Origin: Prostheceraeus crozeri
Taxonomy: Eukaryota > Platyhelminthes > Polycladida > Euryleptidae
Assembly: GCA_907163375.1 (NCBI GenBank)
Contig: CAJQUW010014388.1
Span: forward strand, 412,167 to 476,166
Length of the DNA stretch: 64,000 nt
Reading direction: 5' to 3'
Shown here: in pieces, positions 9,303 through 21,623 of the stretch
How the letters are laid out: each line of letters begins with the position of its first letter
Numbering within the stretch: the first letter of the stretch is position 1
Program-made: the position numbers and the translations under genes
The notes under the pieces: model-generated
Database searches by the model: none
What the model saw: the letters and a program-made list of their open reading frames with translations, nothing else
What the model was told of the DNA's origin: nothing

Positions 9303-9956
9303 CTGAAAAGAGAAAAACGACGAAGAGAAGTCACTAAAATCTAGAAAGTCTAGGCAATTAGTCTAACAGTTTGCACTGTAGATAAGATACTGCAATATGA
9401 TTCTCTAGTATTTGTGACACGTGACTTTCGGTAATGCTCGTAAATGACGTAGTGAAGACTTTAGATGACTCAAAACTCATTGAAAGATGTTTAGGTCCCT
9501 AAGAAGGATATTCACAATGTAAGGAGCGACATCATACAATATTGCAGTTTAGTTTGGCATATGATAGTCGGCATTAGTCGGCATATGATAGTAGAATGTC
9601 CTCAGACTTACACAATGTAAGCACAAAATTCGTTGGCAGGCGTAGACAGTGTAGGAATGTTGTGCTTTAATGATTTTTACAGATGACTTCATATTGAATT
9701 CATTATATCGCAAACTCGCGAATTAAGAATGCATCTCTCAGACAATTTATCACTCTCTTTACTAAACTAACAATGCGAAATTCTAAAAATCTGACCTCGA
9801 TATAAAATTCATCATCCCATTTTTCCGGAATGACCTAGCAGTCATACTCATCCGCATTGAGAGTATGCTCGTGGCAATTATTTTAGACAGAAATTACATG
9901 AAATGAGGTTTCATGCACTTTATCTGATAACGTCGTCCATTTTTATAATACCTCAC
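9303..9956 (-). other. VHL: VHL intron
   Basis: A 654 bp intron with GT donor at 9956-9955 (CCAG|GTGAGG on the minus strand) and AG acceptor at 9304-9303. Nothing else was recognised inside it. Confidence 0.8.
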
Positions 9957-10251
9957 CTGGCAATTTTATGCGAACATCCCACTTTCTTTCATAATGATTT
10001 TCATCGTAAGGTATGACGAAATGAGCGTCATTGCCAATAAACATTTCCATTCCAAGCTCACGATCGACAGCAATCCAAGGATGAGTAGCGTAGGAAATGA
10101 CAGAATATGATTTGCCACTTCTTAAAGTTTTGTAATGCACTCTGTTGCCCTTAAAATCAATCCACAGCAAATCGACAATCCATGGAGATTTGTTTATAAA
10201 CCGCAAGTAAATTTGAACATCACTATTTTCGGACCTTAGTGTGTTTTCCAT
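9957..10251 (-). CDS. VHL: VHL tumour suppressor homologue, beta-domain exon
   Basis: Substrate-recognition half of the VHL E3 ligase, which binds hydroxyproline-bearing HIF-alpha. From the chosen ATG (10251) it begins MENTLRSENSD, close to human LRSVNS. The human hydroxyproline-pocket residues all have counterparts: W30 (LLWIDF), Y40 (VHYKTL), S53, H57 and W59 (SYATHPW). The exon ends KLP plus one base before a GTGAGG donor. With the last exon the product is 156 residues, close to human pVHL19 (160). Human exons 1 and 2 correspond to one exon here. The frame also runs upstream to an ATG at 10347, but a good splice acceptor (TTCAATCTTGCAG, ~10283) suggests that part is intron. Confidence 0.9.
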
Positions 10252-11084
10252 GATTTCATCTGACCATATCAAATCCCTTGTCTGCAAGATTGAATGCAAA
10301 TCACAGATAAATAGGGATGGGTTACATGGACGATGAATTTCATTCACAATTAATCAATGTTTATACAACGTGTTGTCTTTATATGAATGCCTTTCGGTTC
10401 GTATTTTGACTTTTATAACAAGGTTTAAATTCTTGCAATGATGGATTAAGCGACTTAAAGTAGGCCCACTGTTCTGCATTTGTCATTGCAATTCATAATA
10501 GTTATGCGTCTAAAAACGTAGATAACAGTGTGCATAAAAGCGTCCCTAAAGTGAAGCAAATACATGTATCTGTGTTACAACATGCTCACAAACTTCACTA
10601 AATGTTTGTTATACATCTTGTGATATAATCAAATAAATGCGCATCAATACCTCTTACTATGCTTCAACAAATGTTTCTACTGCATAAGTCAAGAAAGCAG
10701 TTAGCTAAGTGACAAACAAAGATATTTTCAATAGGATTATAAAATGTCAGCAACGAGGGATACTTCCTGATGAATTGATGCATTTCTAATTCTTCGAGTC
10801 GCAAAAAATTGCACAATTATCGAGTCATCAAATGCACTCTGATGAATGGCAATTCACTCTTCGACCGCGATGCATTGTAATATGATGTCTGTGCATTGCA
10901 TACTCTTTATGTGTCATGTAATCATGACCGAAATGATTTTACCATAGAATCATACTACAATGCCACTGTGACCATGTTTGAATTCGGACAGCAATGACTA
11001 TCAGCCTCGGCTGCCTCGTCTTTAATTAGTCATTGCTGTCCTCTCAAACATGCTCGCAGCAATACATTTTTAAGACTTTCAGAC
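10252..11084. other. Upstream of VHL; no gene recognised
   Basis: Contains the presumed 5' untranslated exon edge and promoter of VHL near 10252-10400. A short inverted repeat (GACAGCAATGACTA at 10987-11000 and its complement at 11027-11040) is the only structure seen. Confidence 0.4.
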
Positions 11085-11190
11085 ACTTTATGCCACCTCT
11101 TTTAGATACTTTCCCCTTCTCAAGATCCCATCACACATGTTCGGCAGGATTAAAATCTTGTGATGGTGATGGCCACTCTATCCTTCGAGT
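11085..11190 (-). pseudogene. Tc1/mariner transposase remnant
   Basis: On the minus strand a short stretch reads RIEWPSPSQDFNPAEHV, then a stop codon, then WDLEKGK. This is the signature around the third catalytic acidic residue of Tc1-type transposases (WPxxSPDLNPIEHLW). Only the C-terminal region is left, no transposon ends were found, and the fragment carries at least one stop. It is an old DNA-transposon remnant. Confidence 0.65.
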
Positions 11191-11240
11191 ATTTCTAGTG
11201 ATGAAACTGATCAGCCATTGATGAGCGATGTTTAATGAAA

Positions 11241-12055
11241 GATGGAATCCGACAGTTTACTAACGATACATAATAAATAACCTAGTTTATAAGTATTGAT
11301 GTAAATATTCATGCTTTTTGAAATTTACGAAAGATTTCAGAATTTGTGACTCACTAAGGTCATAAAGTCAGATCGCTCTCAGAATATTTATTGAACTAAC
11401 TTCCCATACTTTGTATGTCTTCCGGAAGTCTCAACTTTCATTCGGTCATTCGCCCTTATGGGCTTGCATACACCTGTAATGCATTAATCCTAGAAACTTA
11501 CTCTTATTCATAAATATCACCTTCCTCCAAATTTCTCTCCACATGTATTTCTTTTTTAGTCAATCTTTCTCTGATTCTCCTTTACACTCACAACAAGCGG
11601 TCTCTGTTTCTCATACCGCCCTTGCACAGACCGCTGTAGACCGTTTCTTAGAACCGTCGCCAATTCCACATCTTTAGTAACTCTACTCTCGGATGAAACT
11701 GTTATTCAGAACAGAAAGCCTAAACAGTGGGAGGCACGGTGGATTTCTTTTTCTTAGAGAACATATTTACACACTACATCTCGCTTTGTGTATCGATCTC
11801 TCATTTAAAATTACACCATTGTCAAAATTCAGAAGTTAAACGGTTTCTGATGTTGCCAGCATCATTACTGAAAGGCCAAACCTGATACTATACGCCATCT
11901 TTCCTTCACTTCCGTTCACTTCTCTCTTTCAAATTTATTTATCAATTTTACTGCCTTAATTTCATTGATCGCGTAGGTATGTTTGAGTGCAATTAACTTC
12001 AAAGTCAAAGCTTTCTAATGTCAATGCATCTTATAACATTCATAGAAATGTTTAT
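11241..12055. other. No gene recognised
   Basis: Unique-looking AT-rich DNA with a pyrimidine-rich stretch around 11500-11640. No frame, RNA or repeat could be supported. Confidence 0.4.
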
Positions 12056-12197
12056 TACCGCATAGCTAACAGTGCTTCCACCATAATAGAACGAACTGTC
12101 GATGTTATTTGAAACGCGAGACGCGAAGCGTCAAGTGTTTTAAGTAACACAGACACTGAGTTCAATTACAGGTGGAAGCACGATAATCTATGCGGTA
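12056..12197. repeat. Small inverted-repeat (MITE-like) element
   Basis: Terminal inverted repeats of 27 bp lie at 12056-12082 and 12171-12197 (TACCGCATAG outward; GTGCTTCCACC inward), with about four mismatches. Flanks share TTAT, a possible 4-bp target duplication. There is no coding capacity. The family is unknown. Confidence 0.65.
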
Positions 12198-15100
12198 TTA
12201 TATTTCCTGCATGATATTGAGTTCTTGCACTAGTGCGAAGAACTGCAATGATGTCTCAATACATTCCATACATGGATTGTAGATGCAAGAACCACTTTTT
12301 AAATGCACTGACGAAAATGCAAAGAACTGCAATATCATGCTGGAAATATATTTCAGTTCAATGACTAACTTATCCATGCCTTATAGGGTCTTCAATGTTT
12401 TCATAGATATAATTAAATTGGCAATTTTATACCGATGTCACCTATTGACATTAGAAGGCAATTCAAAAGGTGACAGTTATCTTTTCAACTTGAGAGCAAT
12501 GATTCTCTTTGTTCTAGCTTGCGTCCTAATGCCTTGAAACTCATCAGTCTCCCCGGTTAGCCACTGAACAACCCATGATGCTATCACATGACGAGCGTTG
12601 CAACTGAACGAATCGATGAGCGGTTTATGATGCGATTTGAATCCTAATTGATTAATTTTACTGAAACCGTCGTCATTGTATCCATGTTACACTAACAAAG
12701 CTTTGTTTTGCTAGATCATGAGCACAAGTGGTAGGGAAGCCTCTGAGTGACAAGTTTTGATTGATTGATGAAATGCTGCACATTGGTTATTAAAAATCAA
12801 CTATTTTAATCACTGTTTTGGGAGCTTCAGAAAAAGACTATGGTGATTTGTGCTTAGAGATACGAAAAGCAAAAGTTGCTGTCAAGCATCTCCCACAAAA
12901 AACGAAGAGCTTTGCTGCATTGATGTCATCTTTATACAAAAATGAAATCATGGGTTGACAGCGTAAAAAGGACTCATCCGCATCTTCGTGATTGCTTTGT
13001 CTGATAACACAATTTAAAAAATGGCGAAATGTAATAGTTCCACTAACCTTTGTTTTCAATATTCAATGACGTGCTTTAATTTCGATGAAAAAAGTAAGTT
13101 AATTCCATGTACTTTAACAAATCGGCGCATGAGTGATTTTGACTGATGTCCATCTTTCGACATTAACCCACAATTGCAATGATTATGAAGAACCTAAATA
13201 GACACTATGGAGAACAAGCCATGATAAAATACATTCAATTTATGTTATTTCGTTTAATTTTAGACACAGTCAGATGCAATGCAGAGTTCCACTGTAATAC
13301 ATGCCATATAATCAACCATAAAAGAGATAGTAGAAGCAACAAAGCAGACAAGGAAGCCAGACAAGTACTGTACAGTGTACTCGCATATGACCGCACAGAC
13401 GTCTGATTGAATAGCGACTGTAGATTAACGCTAAATTGATCAGAATTGTACAAATGGAAAAAATGATATATAATGTACTACATGCATTTCAAAACCACCA
13501 GTTTGGACATTTGAATATTGATCCACATTAATCACGCAAAACAGAACAATGGCACCGCTGTATGAGTGCTTGGTGTGATTTTTTTATCGAAAAGTTATCC
13601 CCAAATGATTCGCATTTTAGATTTACGAGAATTCCCCAATAAAACATGTCAGGATGAACTATTTATACAGTTGACCTCGAATGATGAGTTGGAATCATAG
13701 TTACAATGTAGGGAGGGGACGTGGTACAGTGTTCCCTAGGTCATGTGATTGAGCACTGGGAGCGTCATTGGAAATCGGCGCAAGAGCATCCGAACTAAAA
13801 ATTTCACGACACTCCAGCAAAAGTCTGACTGACGTCAAGAAACTCCAAGCGTCTAGCGGGTAACTAGTGACTTTGAAACTCTTTTTCCTATTTTGTAGAA
13901 GCTACTTCATTAAGACATGTAGCAGGGGTGGTCGGAGGAAGTAATACGCAGGATATTCACTGAATACCCATCCAATTTTCCATAAAAACATTGCAAAGTG
14001 CATTGTTTGTACTCCAGCTGCTATTTGTGAAGCACAACTGGTCTTGTCTGATATCTAAATTAATCCGATTATTGATTGAAAAACAATTTGACCACATTAA
14101 GTCAGCAGGTGACATTTTCTGTCAGTGATTCCCTTTTACTCTTTCAATCTCTCTCACTCCGCCAACAAAAAATCTAGGGACTGTTTAACAGCAGCTAACG
14201 ATTGATAGCTTTTTCGATGGGGAGACAATAAAATAGAGTACAACAGTGTGGCCAACGATTTCCGATTTCAAATTTGTAGGACTTTTGCATGATTTTTGAA
14301 AGATTTTTAAGAAATTTGCAATATCATTTAGTAATCATTTATTAAGCACTTCAGTTGATGGACAGTTCAAATAATTGATTTCTAGTGTTGTTATAACTTA
14401 TTAAGGAATGTGTAATTATCAATCTCGCACGTGGCGAATGAAGAAGACGTAGTTGGTACAACAAGTAACAATTTATATTGATTTCTGTAGCACAACTTGC
14501 CAGAAAAACAAATTCTTGATTCGAACACAGACAAAAAAATAAAAATCTTTGTCTGCTTAGCAAGTGTGAATTAAATTATTATCTGACATGCTCAAGCATC
14601 AAAGGGGACAAAGTCGCCATTTTCATCATCGAACGTTCTCGACCAAATGCCACTTCAAGACCACGAACCGGTTTAAGTTTATCTATGTTGTTCTACGTGT
14701 TGTGAAACTTATGTACATATATGTTGAGTGAAAATTGTATACAGATAAAAAATTAAAAAATTAGACCACTTCGTGATGATGATTCATTACCAGCGCAGCG
14801 GTGCTTGGTCAAAAACGTTAGATGATGAAAAATGCCAATTTTTCCATTACAAAAAGTGGGTTCGGTATCCCCAAAACAATAATCTTTGTCAGTTACTAGA
14901 GTTACTAAGATCGCAGGTACATTAATATTTGTATCAGAGCCAGGAAATACTAAATCAGTACAATAAGCTTTATTATTCACAGAAATATATATTTAAAAAT
15001 ACAACTTCCTTTGACTAAGGTGACTTTTGCAGGATCGATTTTGCAGGACTTTTGCAGGTTTTTAGGTTTTTGCCTTTTGTTTTAGGTCAGCCACCGTGGC

Positions 15101-15878
15101 AGAAAAATGATGAAATGCGTGACGTTTGGAAGACCGCTCTATTGTCAGAGCCGAAAGTCATCGAATGGCTGTGATGACATGGCGTTGACTTGGATTGTGT
15201 TTTGATTGATTGAACCTTGTAGAATATTATTCAAGCATCTAAGTTGACAAAACTTTTCAGCTATCAATGATGAGAATGGTGCAACGGGGGCACAGGCGAA
15301 AATTCATACTTCTATGGTCTCCAAATAGAAAAAATAAAGAATACATTACGCAAACGTATCGGGGACACCGCAGAATTCTACGTATGCGCGGCAAATTCTC
15401 ATCGTTGAACTATGCAAATGAACGATGCATTTTTCATGCACATTGACAGCATCTAAACATTTCTTCAAAGAATAAATCTATTGTTTGTCTTGTGTTGTCG
15501 GTACAAATTTTTTAAGTAACCTTCAAGTGGACAATAGATGGTCTACAAAACAAAGCTAGCAACACATAGCAACACCGTAGACAAAAGTAAAGAACACACA
15601 ACTTGCGAGCCCACCGAACACCCCTGATTAGTACCGGTATTGGCAAACTAATTTTCTTTTTCCTGGTTCACAATTCACACGGGGTTGGAATCATATACAT
15701 CGATCATGGAATATGTAGCATCTCATCAGCCTCATTTGGACGGGCTAATTATTTCTTGAATATTTCTTTTAATATTGCTTCTATTTCATGCTTCATAACG
15801 TTGATTCATCTTGTATGATCAACGTTTCAAAACACAATATCAAATGTAGATTTGCAACAAAGGTTTGTCGTAGTTCAT
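12198..15878. other. Long gene-poor stretch
   Basis: Several 60-85 codon open frames occur on both strands (for example 12283-12537 + and 12838-13059 -). None shows a recognisable domain, a good coding signature or convincing splice sites. No repeat with clear ends was seen. A distant exon or regulatory DNA cannot be excluded. Confidence 0.4.
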
Positions 15879-16240
15879 CAAATATCGAAATAGAATGACA
15901 ACTATTAAGTCAATACAAGACACCAACAGCCTTGATTCCACGAACGTGTATTTAAAAATATATAAATACAATTGAAAAAAACTTTTTAAATCTACAATAT
16001 GAACGCTGGTAGCGTTCTGTCAACAATAATATGACAATATGCTGTCGATATCACTTAGAGACGACTTCTGCCTTCACTCGCATTCCTTTTGAACCGTCAG
16101 CGTGGCCTAGTGAAGAAGATTCGAGCTCGTCTCCACCGAGGACTTTGGTTCGATTCCTAGGTCAGGCGAGCGCGATCGGGGAATCAAGGCTGTTGGTGTC
16201 TTGTATTGACTTAATAGCTGTCATTCTTTTTAGATATTCA
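15879..16240. repeat. Inverted-repeat unit enclosing a tRNA-like segment
   Basis: Arms of about 60 bp at 15879-15939 and 16180-16238 are near-perfect reverse complements sharing GGAATCAAGGCTGTTGG. The interior (16098-16160) has a box A-like GTGGCCTAGTG and a box B-like GGTTCGATTCC about 45 bp apart, the internal promoter layout of tRNA-derived SINEs. No acceptor stem pairs well, so it is not a functional tRNA gene. Confidence 0.6.
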
Positions 16241-16671
16241 ATATCAAATGCATGAAGTCAAAATGAATTCCATTAGCTATACAAATTGAGAATGATTTCT
16301 CTCAATGACAATCTGATCATTAACTCATTGTCAATTTTTCTGTGAAATAAAGTCTTTTGATGCACATGTAATTGTGAAAAAGTAATCTAACGCCTGGCAT
16401 TGAGTCACCGCATGAATCGACTTGAGGAACCTGAGTTGTGACTCGACACAACTCTTAAAAGAGAACACTTAGAAGCAATTGACCCAGCGAAAAATCAAGC
16501 AAACGATGCAAAAATGCAACATCAGAGTCCCTACAGCACAGGAGCATAGCCAGTGCTGACATAGCACGACCTTATTGAAGTGTTGGGAAATTTTTAGTCT
16601 GAATATGCCCAACATTCCTGGCTTCAGAAATCATGACTGAGTCAAAATCATCAAGAGAAACAAGTATAATT

Positions 16672-18088
16672 AGGTAAACTGGAATTTACTATCTAGTAGA
16701 ATTAGGAATTCACTATCTAGTAGATTTCTTAAAATATACGACGTAGAATTGCTGCAAACTCGGTGTGTGATACAATCTCGATCATCTCAAAGCATGGGTG
16801 GTTGAATGGAATTCAAAATTAATCCCAAAGATTTCGGAATAAGCAAGAAATTTTGTATGTGCTTGCAAAATTACGTGCTCGCGAATAGAATATTAACAAA
16901 GTTACAAACACATAAAAAACCAAGCGTGTTATTAAAAAAGAGGATCTGAATTATCAACCAATTAAATGCATGAACTTTTTCAATGCTTCTTAGCCAGCTG
17001 TTCCAAGCTTTGCAGAGATTAGCAGCATGGCATTAATTCTGGCACTCCTATATTTTCACTTTAACACACCCTAAATACATCCAAGTCGATTGGAAGCCCT
17101 ACAAACCCTTCACATCATCTGTTATCAGTTTCTGAATGAAATTTCTCCGAAATTCCAACCATAGGCCAACCGCGAGGCAAGTTCGACTTAAGTTTTCGAT
17201 TAACTATCCAGAAGATTGTCCAACTATCAAGTAGATTTCTAATACTGCATGCCCTGTAGTGCATCTCAGTCGAATTTCAGGTCTGGAGACATCATTTCAA
17301 GGGGTTCATCTTCATCAACTTCCCATATCACCAAGAGGTCAGTCATGGTCTCAGATATGCAACTTTCCTTAACGTCGGCCCCAAGTCTGTCCACTATCTG
17401 GAAGATGCCTCTACTATCTACTAGATTTCTCATGCAGTTTCAGAAATCTACTTGATAGTTGGACAATCTTCTGGATAGTTAAGCGAAAACCTAAGTCGAA
17501 CTTGCCTCGCGGTTGGCCTATGGTTGGAATTTCGGAGAAATTTTATTCAGAAACTGATAACAGATGATGTGAAGGGTTTGTAGGGCTTCCAATCGACTTG
17601 GATGTATTTAGGGTGTGTTAAAGTGAAAAATATAGGAGTGCCAGAATTAATGCCATGCTGCTTATCTCTGCAAAGCTTGGAACAGCTGGCTAAGAAGCAT
17701 TGAAAAAGTTCATGCATTTAATTGGTTGATAATTCAGATCCTCTTTTTTAATAACACGCTTGGTTTTTTATGTGTTTGTAACTTTGTTAATATTCTATTC
17801 GCGAGCACGTAATTTTGCAAGCACATACAAAATTTCTTGCTTATTCCGAAATCTTCTAGATAGTAAAGAAATCTACTAGATAGTAGACAGAAAAACAAGT
17901 TAGAAATCTTTGTTTTATATTTAATTGCAGTTTGGGATTAATTTTGAATTCCATTCAACCACCCATGCTTTGAGATGATCGAGATTGTATCACACACCGA
18001 GTTTGCAGCAATTCTACGTCGTATATTTTAAGAAATCTACTAGATAGTGAATTCCTAATTCTACTAGATAGTAAATTCCAGTTCACCT
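16672..18088. mobile_element. Foldback DNA element with ~0.6 kb inverted arms
   Basis: The left arm (16672 to ~17243) and right arm (~17443-18088) are reverse complements over nearly their full length. The right arm has an extra ~100 bp near 17850-17935. Termini read AGGTAAACTGG and CCAGTTCACCT, with a 6-bp target duplication ATAATT on each side. The palindromic motif TCTACTAGATAGT and variants recur near the ends, at the arm-loop border and in the right-arm extra segment. There is no transposase frame, so it is non-autonomous. The superfamily is not identified. Confidence 0.85.
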
Positions 18089-18094
18089 ATAATT

Positions 18095-19706
18095 GACCAT
18101 CAGCTGAAAGTAACGCAAATTTGAAAATCGCGCTGTTATTGTTGGATGATTTTTGATAAATTATAAATGCCATGAATTATCGCTTATAGAGTAGCAGACG
18201 CCCGAACCAGATGGACCACACAAAAATACATACATCCTTTGAAGGCGCGGAATGGTGGAGTGCTGCATAATTTTGTACTCGCTTTATCCAATTGAAGCTC
18301 TGCAATGAGGAAAGGGGAACCATCGTCATGCCACCTTCTGTTGTCACCAATATGAACATGATCTCCTGTTGTTTAGTCAACTACGCAAATGGTGGCACAT
18401 CACGGAACATGTGTTGCCATAAATCAAAAACTTCTAAAGATGGGATGAAGCCTCAAACATACTGCAAAATCATGTTGAACATTTCATGGACTGAGGCATC
18501 TTCAAATGAGGAAACTCGACACACGTCCGAGACAATCCCACTGTGTAGGAATCGATTCTTTGTTTGTCTTCCTCAATGTAATTTTCATTATGTAAATATT
18601 AGATACAACATCAAGTTTAATTGATGATCAGTTGGTTGCTAGTCTATTTTACGACAAAATGTAAACCTAGCTGTACTTGCAGTTTAGTCTTTCAGATTTA
18701 CAAGTACAATAAGTGATTATCACATGATGAATGAAACTATCCCAACTCCAATTTATTACAGCATGCCACTCTTTGTAATTTGATAACTAATTGAACTGAA
18801 AAATCCCTCCAACTTCTAATGAGTCCTCCAAGGTTGACACTTGGTTTTGCATTTGAAGGCTAGTCTATAAATGGTCTGTACTTTTCACTGAGGCCTGTAT
18901 TTTTTGACAAATTTTTTTGATCTAGAAGGAAAATTTAGAATTAGTAGTGTATGTTAGGTTGTAGCTTTTTTGTAGGTTATTTATTGTGTTTTTGACGCTC
19001 AAATCGCATTGTACATTCCAGTTTGTATGTACTAAGGCAAGAATAATTCCGAATTGCATGTCTCAAATGAGTGTCGATGCTAGAGAAAGATGAATTGTGC
19101 ACCAACTGAAAGCCTTGAGAAATGCGCTCATTATATTAGGCGTACGTGAAGAGGAATGTATTGTGACAAGGGAATACATTCCTCAAATGAGCACTAGTCT
19201 ACCAATCAACCATTAAGCATGCACAGCGTACTCATGATTTTTTATTTTGTATTTTATGTCTTACTATATAAAGTTAATGAAATCATGCCTCATTATTGTG
19301 ATGTAATGGCGAGGGACATGCAAGACTTAGTGTGTGAAAAATGGTGCATTTTCAAATGCGACTGTACATTTATAATGTAAAGACAACTCATTCACATCAA
19401 GGAAGTTTCCAGAAAGTGATAACAGAAGCATGATAGGCATCGCAATAATTTAGACTTGATTTAACTCAGACGCCATTATTCCTCTTAAGTCGGAAATAAA
19501 CCGGAAGAAATATCCCCTCCCAAAACCACCTCGCAGAGATGATTTATTTACTTCGGTATGGGTCTGGAATCCAACAATTTTATCTGTCATTGTTGGGTGC
19601 GTGTCATAGGCTATACCCGTTCAGATTCAAGCATGAAATTAATCACTTGGCCTATTGAGCATTTAAGTGTGTCCACAGTCATTTTAAATTATTTAATTTG
19701 TGATGA
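18095..19706. other. No gene recognised
   Basis: Open frames at 18177-18380 (-) and 18292-18624 (+) overlap each other and have no recognisable domain. A short hairpin (GAGGAATGTATT and its complement) lies near 19150-19185. Confidence 0.4.
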
Positions 19707-20410
19707 TACATACTCAGTGGCGGACCCAAGGGGGGATGCCGGGATGCATCCCCCCCCCCACCAGCTCAAACTTGATTGTGGATTGTAAATGTAAGCAATA
19801 CATTTTGGCAATTAGTTCATTAAAAGTACAAGTAATGATCGTAGTCTGGACCATATTTGGCCCAGTTTCTCTTGTGATTATTTAATAAACACCTGGATTA
19901 CTTATCAACATGGAGACATGAATTAAGGAAAGGCGAGAACCTCTAACCAAGGAATGAAGAGGTCTCTGCAGAAGTTTGCTTACAATAAAACTGCAGCATC
20001 TCTGACGCACAAGGCGCAGGTGACGTGCTGTTTAATGCCGATTTTAGAAGTTCCACTTGAATTATGTAATTTGCAGATGTTATTCCTATCAACTCCGGCA
20101 AGATTTCGTTAAGGTTGAATAAGTGATTCTGGACCTGACGACCAACCGAATTACGCGAGCGGCGAGTGGCGAGTGAGCTATCCACTTGTTCCTGAATTTC
20201 CAATGAGAACGCATGATTTGCACAGTCTCGCATTATTCGTTCTTGATAGCTTTATAAACGATGTCAACTGAGAGGAGAGCCAAGTTGAATTACTGCTGCT
20301 ACTTTTCGTGCAAACTTTCATCCCTATCTGTCCTTCATCATTGGTTATTTTGATTTAAAGTGCATTCAAATTTTGAAGATGAAAATGATGAAATGATGCA
20401 TTCACATTCA

Positions 20411-20625
20411 AGGTCGGTGGTACAATACAGTATGGGGTAACCCCCTCAGCGGCACCAGAAGCCCTGTCGCTGCGTCGTTTCTGACAGCAGATTCGACTAA
20501 CTCCGGCGTGAGGGACCTCGGCCCCGGGTAACTGCCTGGGTGTTCCTCTTTGGTGGCAAAGCGGAAGAGCTCCGCTATCGAAGCTAAGGAAGAATAACTC
20601 AAGGGCTTAGTGTACCACCGACTTG
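20411..20625. repeat. GC-rich nested segment with short inverted ends
   Basis: A 215 bp GC-rich block bounded by GTCGGTGGTACA and its near reverse complement TGTACCACCGAC. It differs sharply in composition from the surrounding hAT interior. A 114-codon minus-strand frame across it has no recognised motif and is probably chance. Confidence 0.5.
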
Positions 20626-20883
20626 GCCATGAGAAGTAGGATGACCCCAGTGACGGCTGGTCACCACTTGCTGTATTTTTTAATAGCAAGTTTAGAACTC
20701 CTCCCCTACTTCGTCCGGATGACCTGTCTGGGTGTAGTGTCGAGAGCAACAACTTTGACTGTCTGAGAAGCTAGCAGGTACCCTGATCGGATGCCATCTG
20801 AGAAGGATCGACCTGAGACTGGAGACGGAAGTTAAAAGTTGCGATCGATTCGCCAGTAGCTCCGGTCATGAGTCAGTAGCGCG

Positions 20884-20975
20884 TCTCATCTCGGAAGTAG
20901 AATTAGGGGAATAGAATTAGTAATTAGGGGAAGTAGAATTAGTAATTCGGAAGTAGAATTAGTAGTTAGGGGTAA
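20884..20975. repeat. Simple tandem repeat
   Basis: Imperfect reiteration of GGAAGTAGAATTAGTAATT inside the hAT element, about four units. Confidence 0.75.
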
Positions 20976-21623
20976 AATTTGAACTTGTATTTCCAGTTAC
21001 TTTTGAGAAGTCGTTGAGGTTACACGTACAGCAGCAAGTCTCACAGCCAATTTTTTCAACTATTTTGTTCAGCGTTGATTTTCCACAAGAATACACAAAA
21101 AATGACGAGTAATTTGCTCTTCACATCAGATTTATAAAATTCCTAAGAAAAATCAGTAAAAATTAAAGTACATAGTATGTATATACATGTAAGCTATAGC
21201 TGCTTTAATAAGCCACAAGTAATCGTCATATGAAAACATTATTGCGTTATCACTAACTTATATTGCATTTTAAAGGAATGGATTTATAAAGACTACACAA
21301 TTACAAATTTAGCCTTAGGCCCCATGAATATTGCAGTAAAATTTCTTGCCTTAATGAGATTTCTCAATGATTCTAGGAAAATAGGCTGAAATCATTGCTG
21401 ATAACAAAAGACTATCAATGCTATAACAAATTGTTGTCAACTAATAAGCTTATTTGAAAAGAAGATGTAACTTATGACTGTTGAATTGTAAAACATAATG
21501 CCGTGCCTGAATTTGAATCTACGGATTTATTCAACTAGAGCATTGAGGCACCTGTTTGACTGCTTGAGTACAACACCAATCATCCCCCCACCAGAAATTT
21601 CTGCGTCCGCCACTGTACATACC

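Larger units (their letters stand above)
19715..21615. mobile_element. hAT-type DNA transposon, non-autonomous
   Basis: The left end CAGTGGCGGACCC and right end GTCCGCCACTG are inverted repeats of the widespread hAT type. Flanking 8-bp duplications TACATACT (19707-19714) and TACATACC (21616-21623) match at 7 of 8 bases, the length expected for hAT. The interior has no recognisable transposase. It holds a GC-rich segment with its own short inverted ends (20411-20625) and a simple repeat (20884-20975). The one TSD mismatch and the lack of coding capacity suggest an older, passively moved copy. Confidence 0.85.

Noticed and set aside
10252-10347. Upstream ATG extending the VHL exon by 32 residues
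   Set aside because: A strong splice acceptor (~10283) lies within it, the extra residues resemble nothing in VHL, and the ATG at 10251 gives a pVHL19-sized product.
16098-16165. Possible tRNA gene
   Set aside because: Internal promoter boxes are present but the cloverleaf does not close; treated as SINE-like.
18177-18624. Overlapping frames on opposite strands
   Set aside because: No domain, no splice signals and mutual overlap suggest chance.
20408-20752. 114-codon minus-strand frame
   Set aside because: It covers a GC-rich repeat block where long frames are expected by chance; no motif was recognised.
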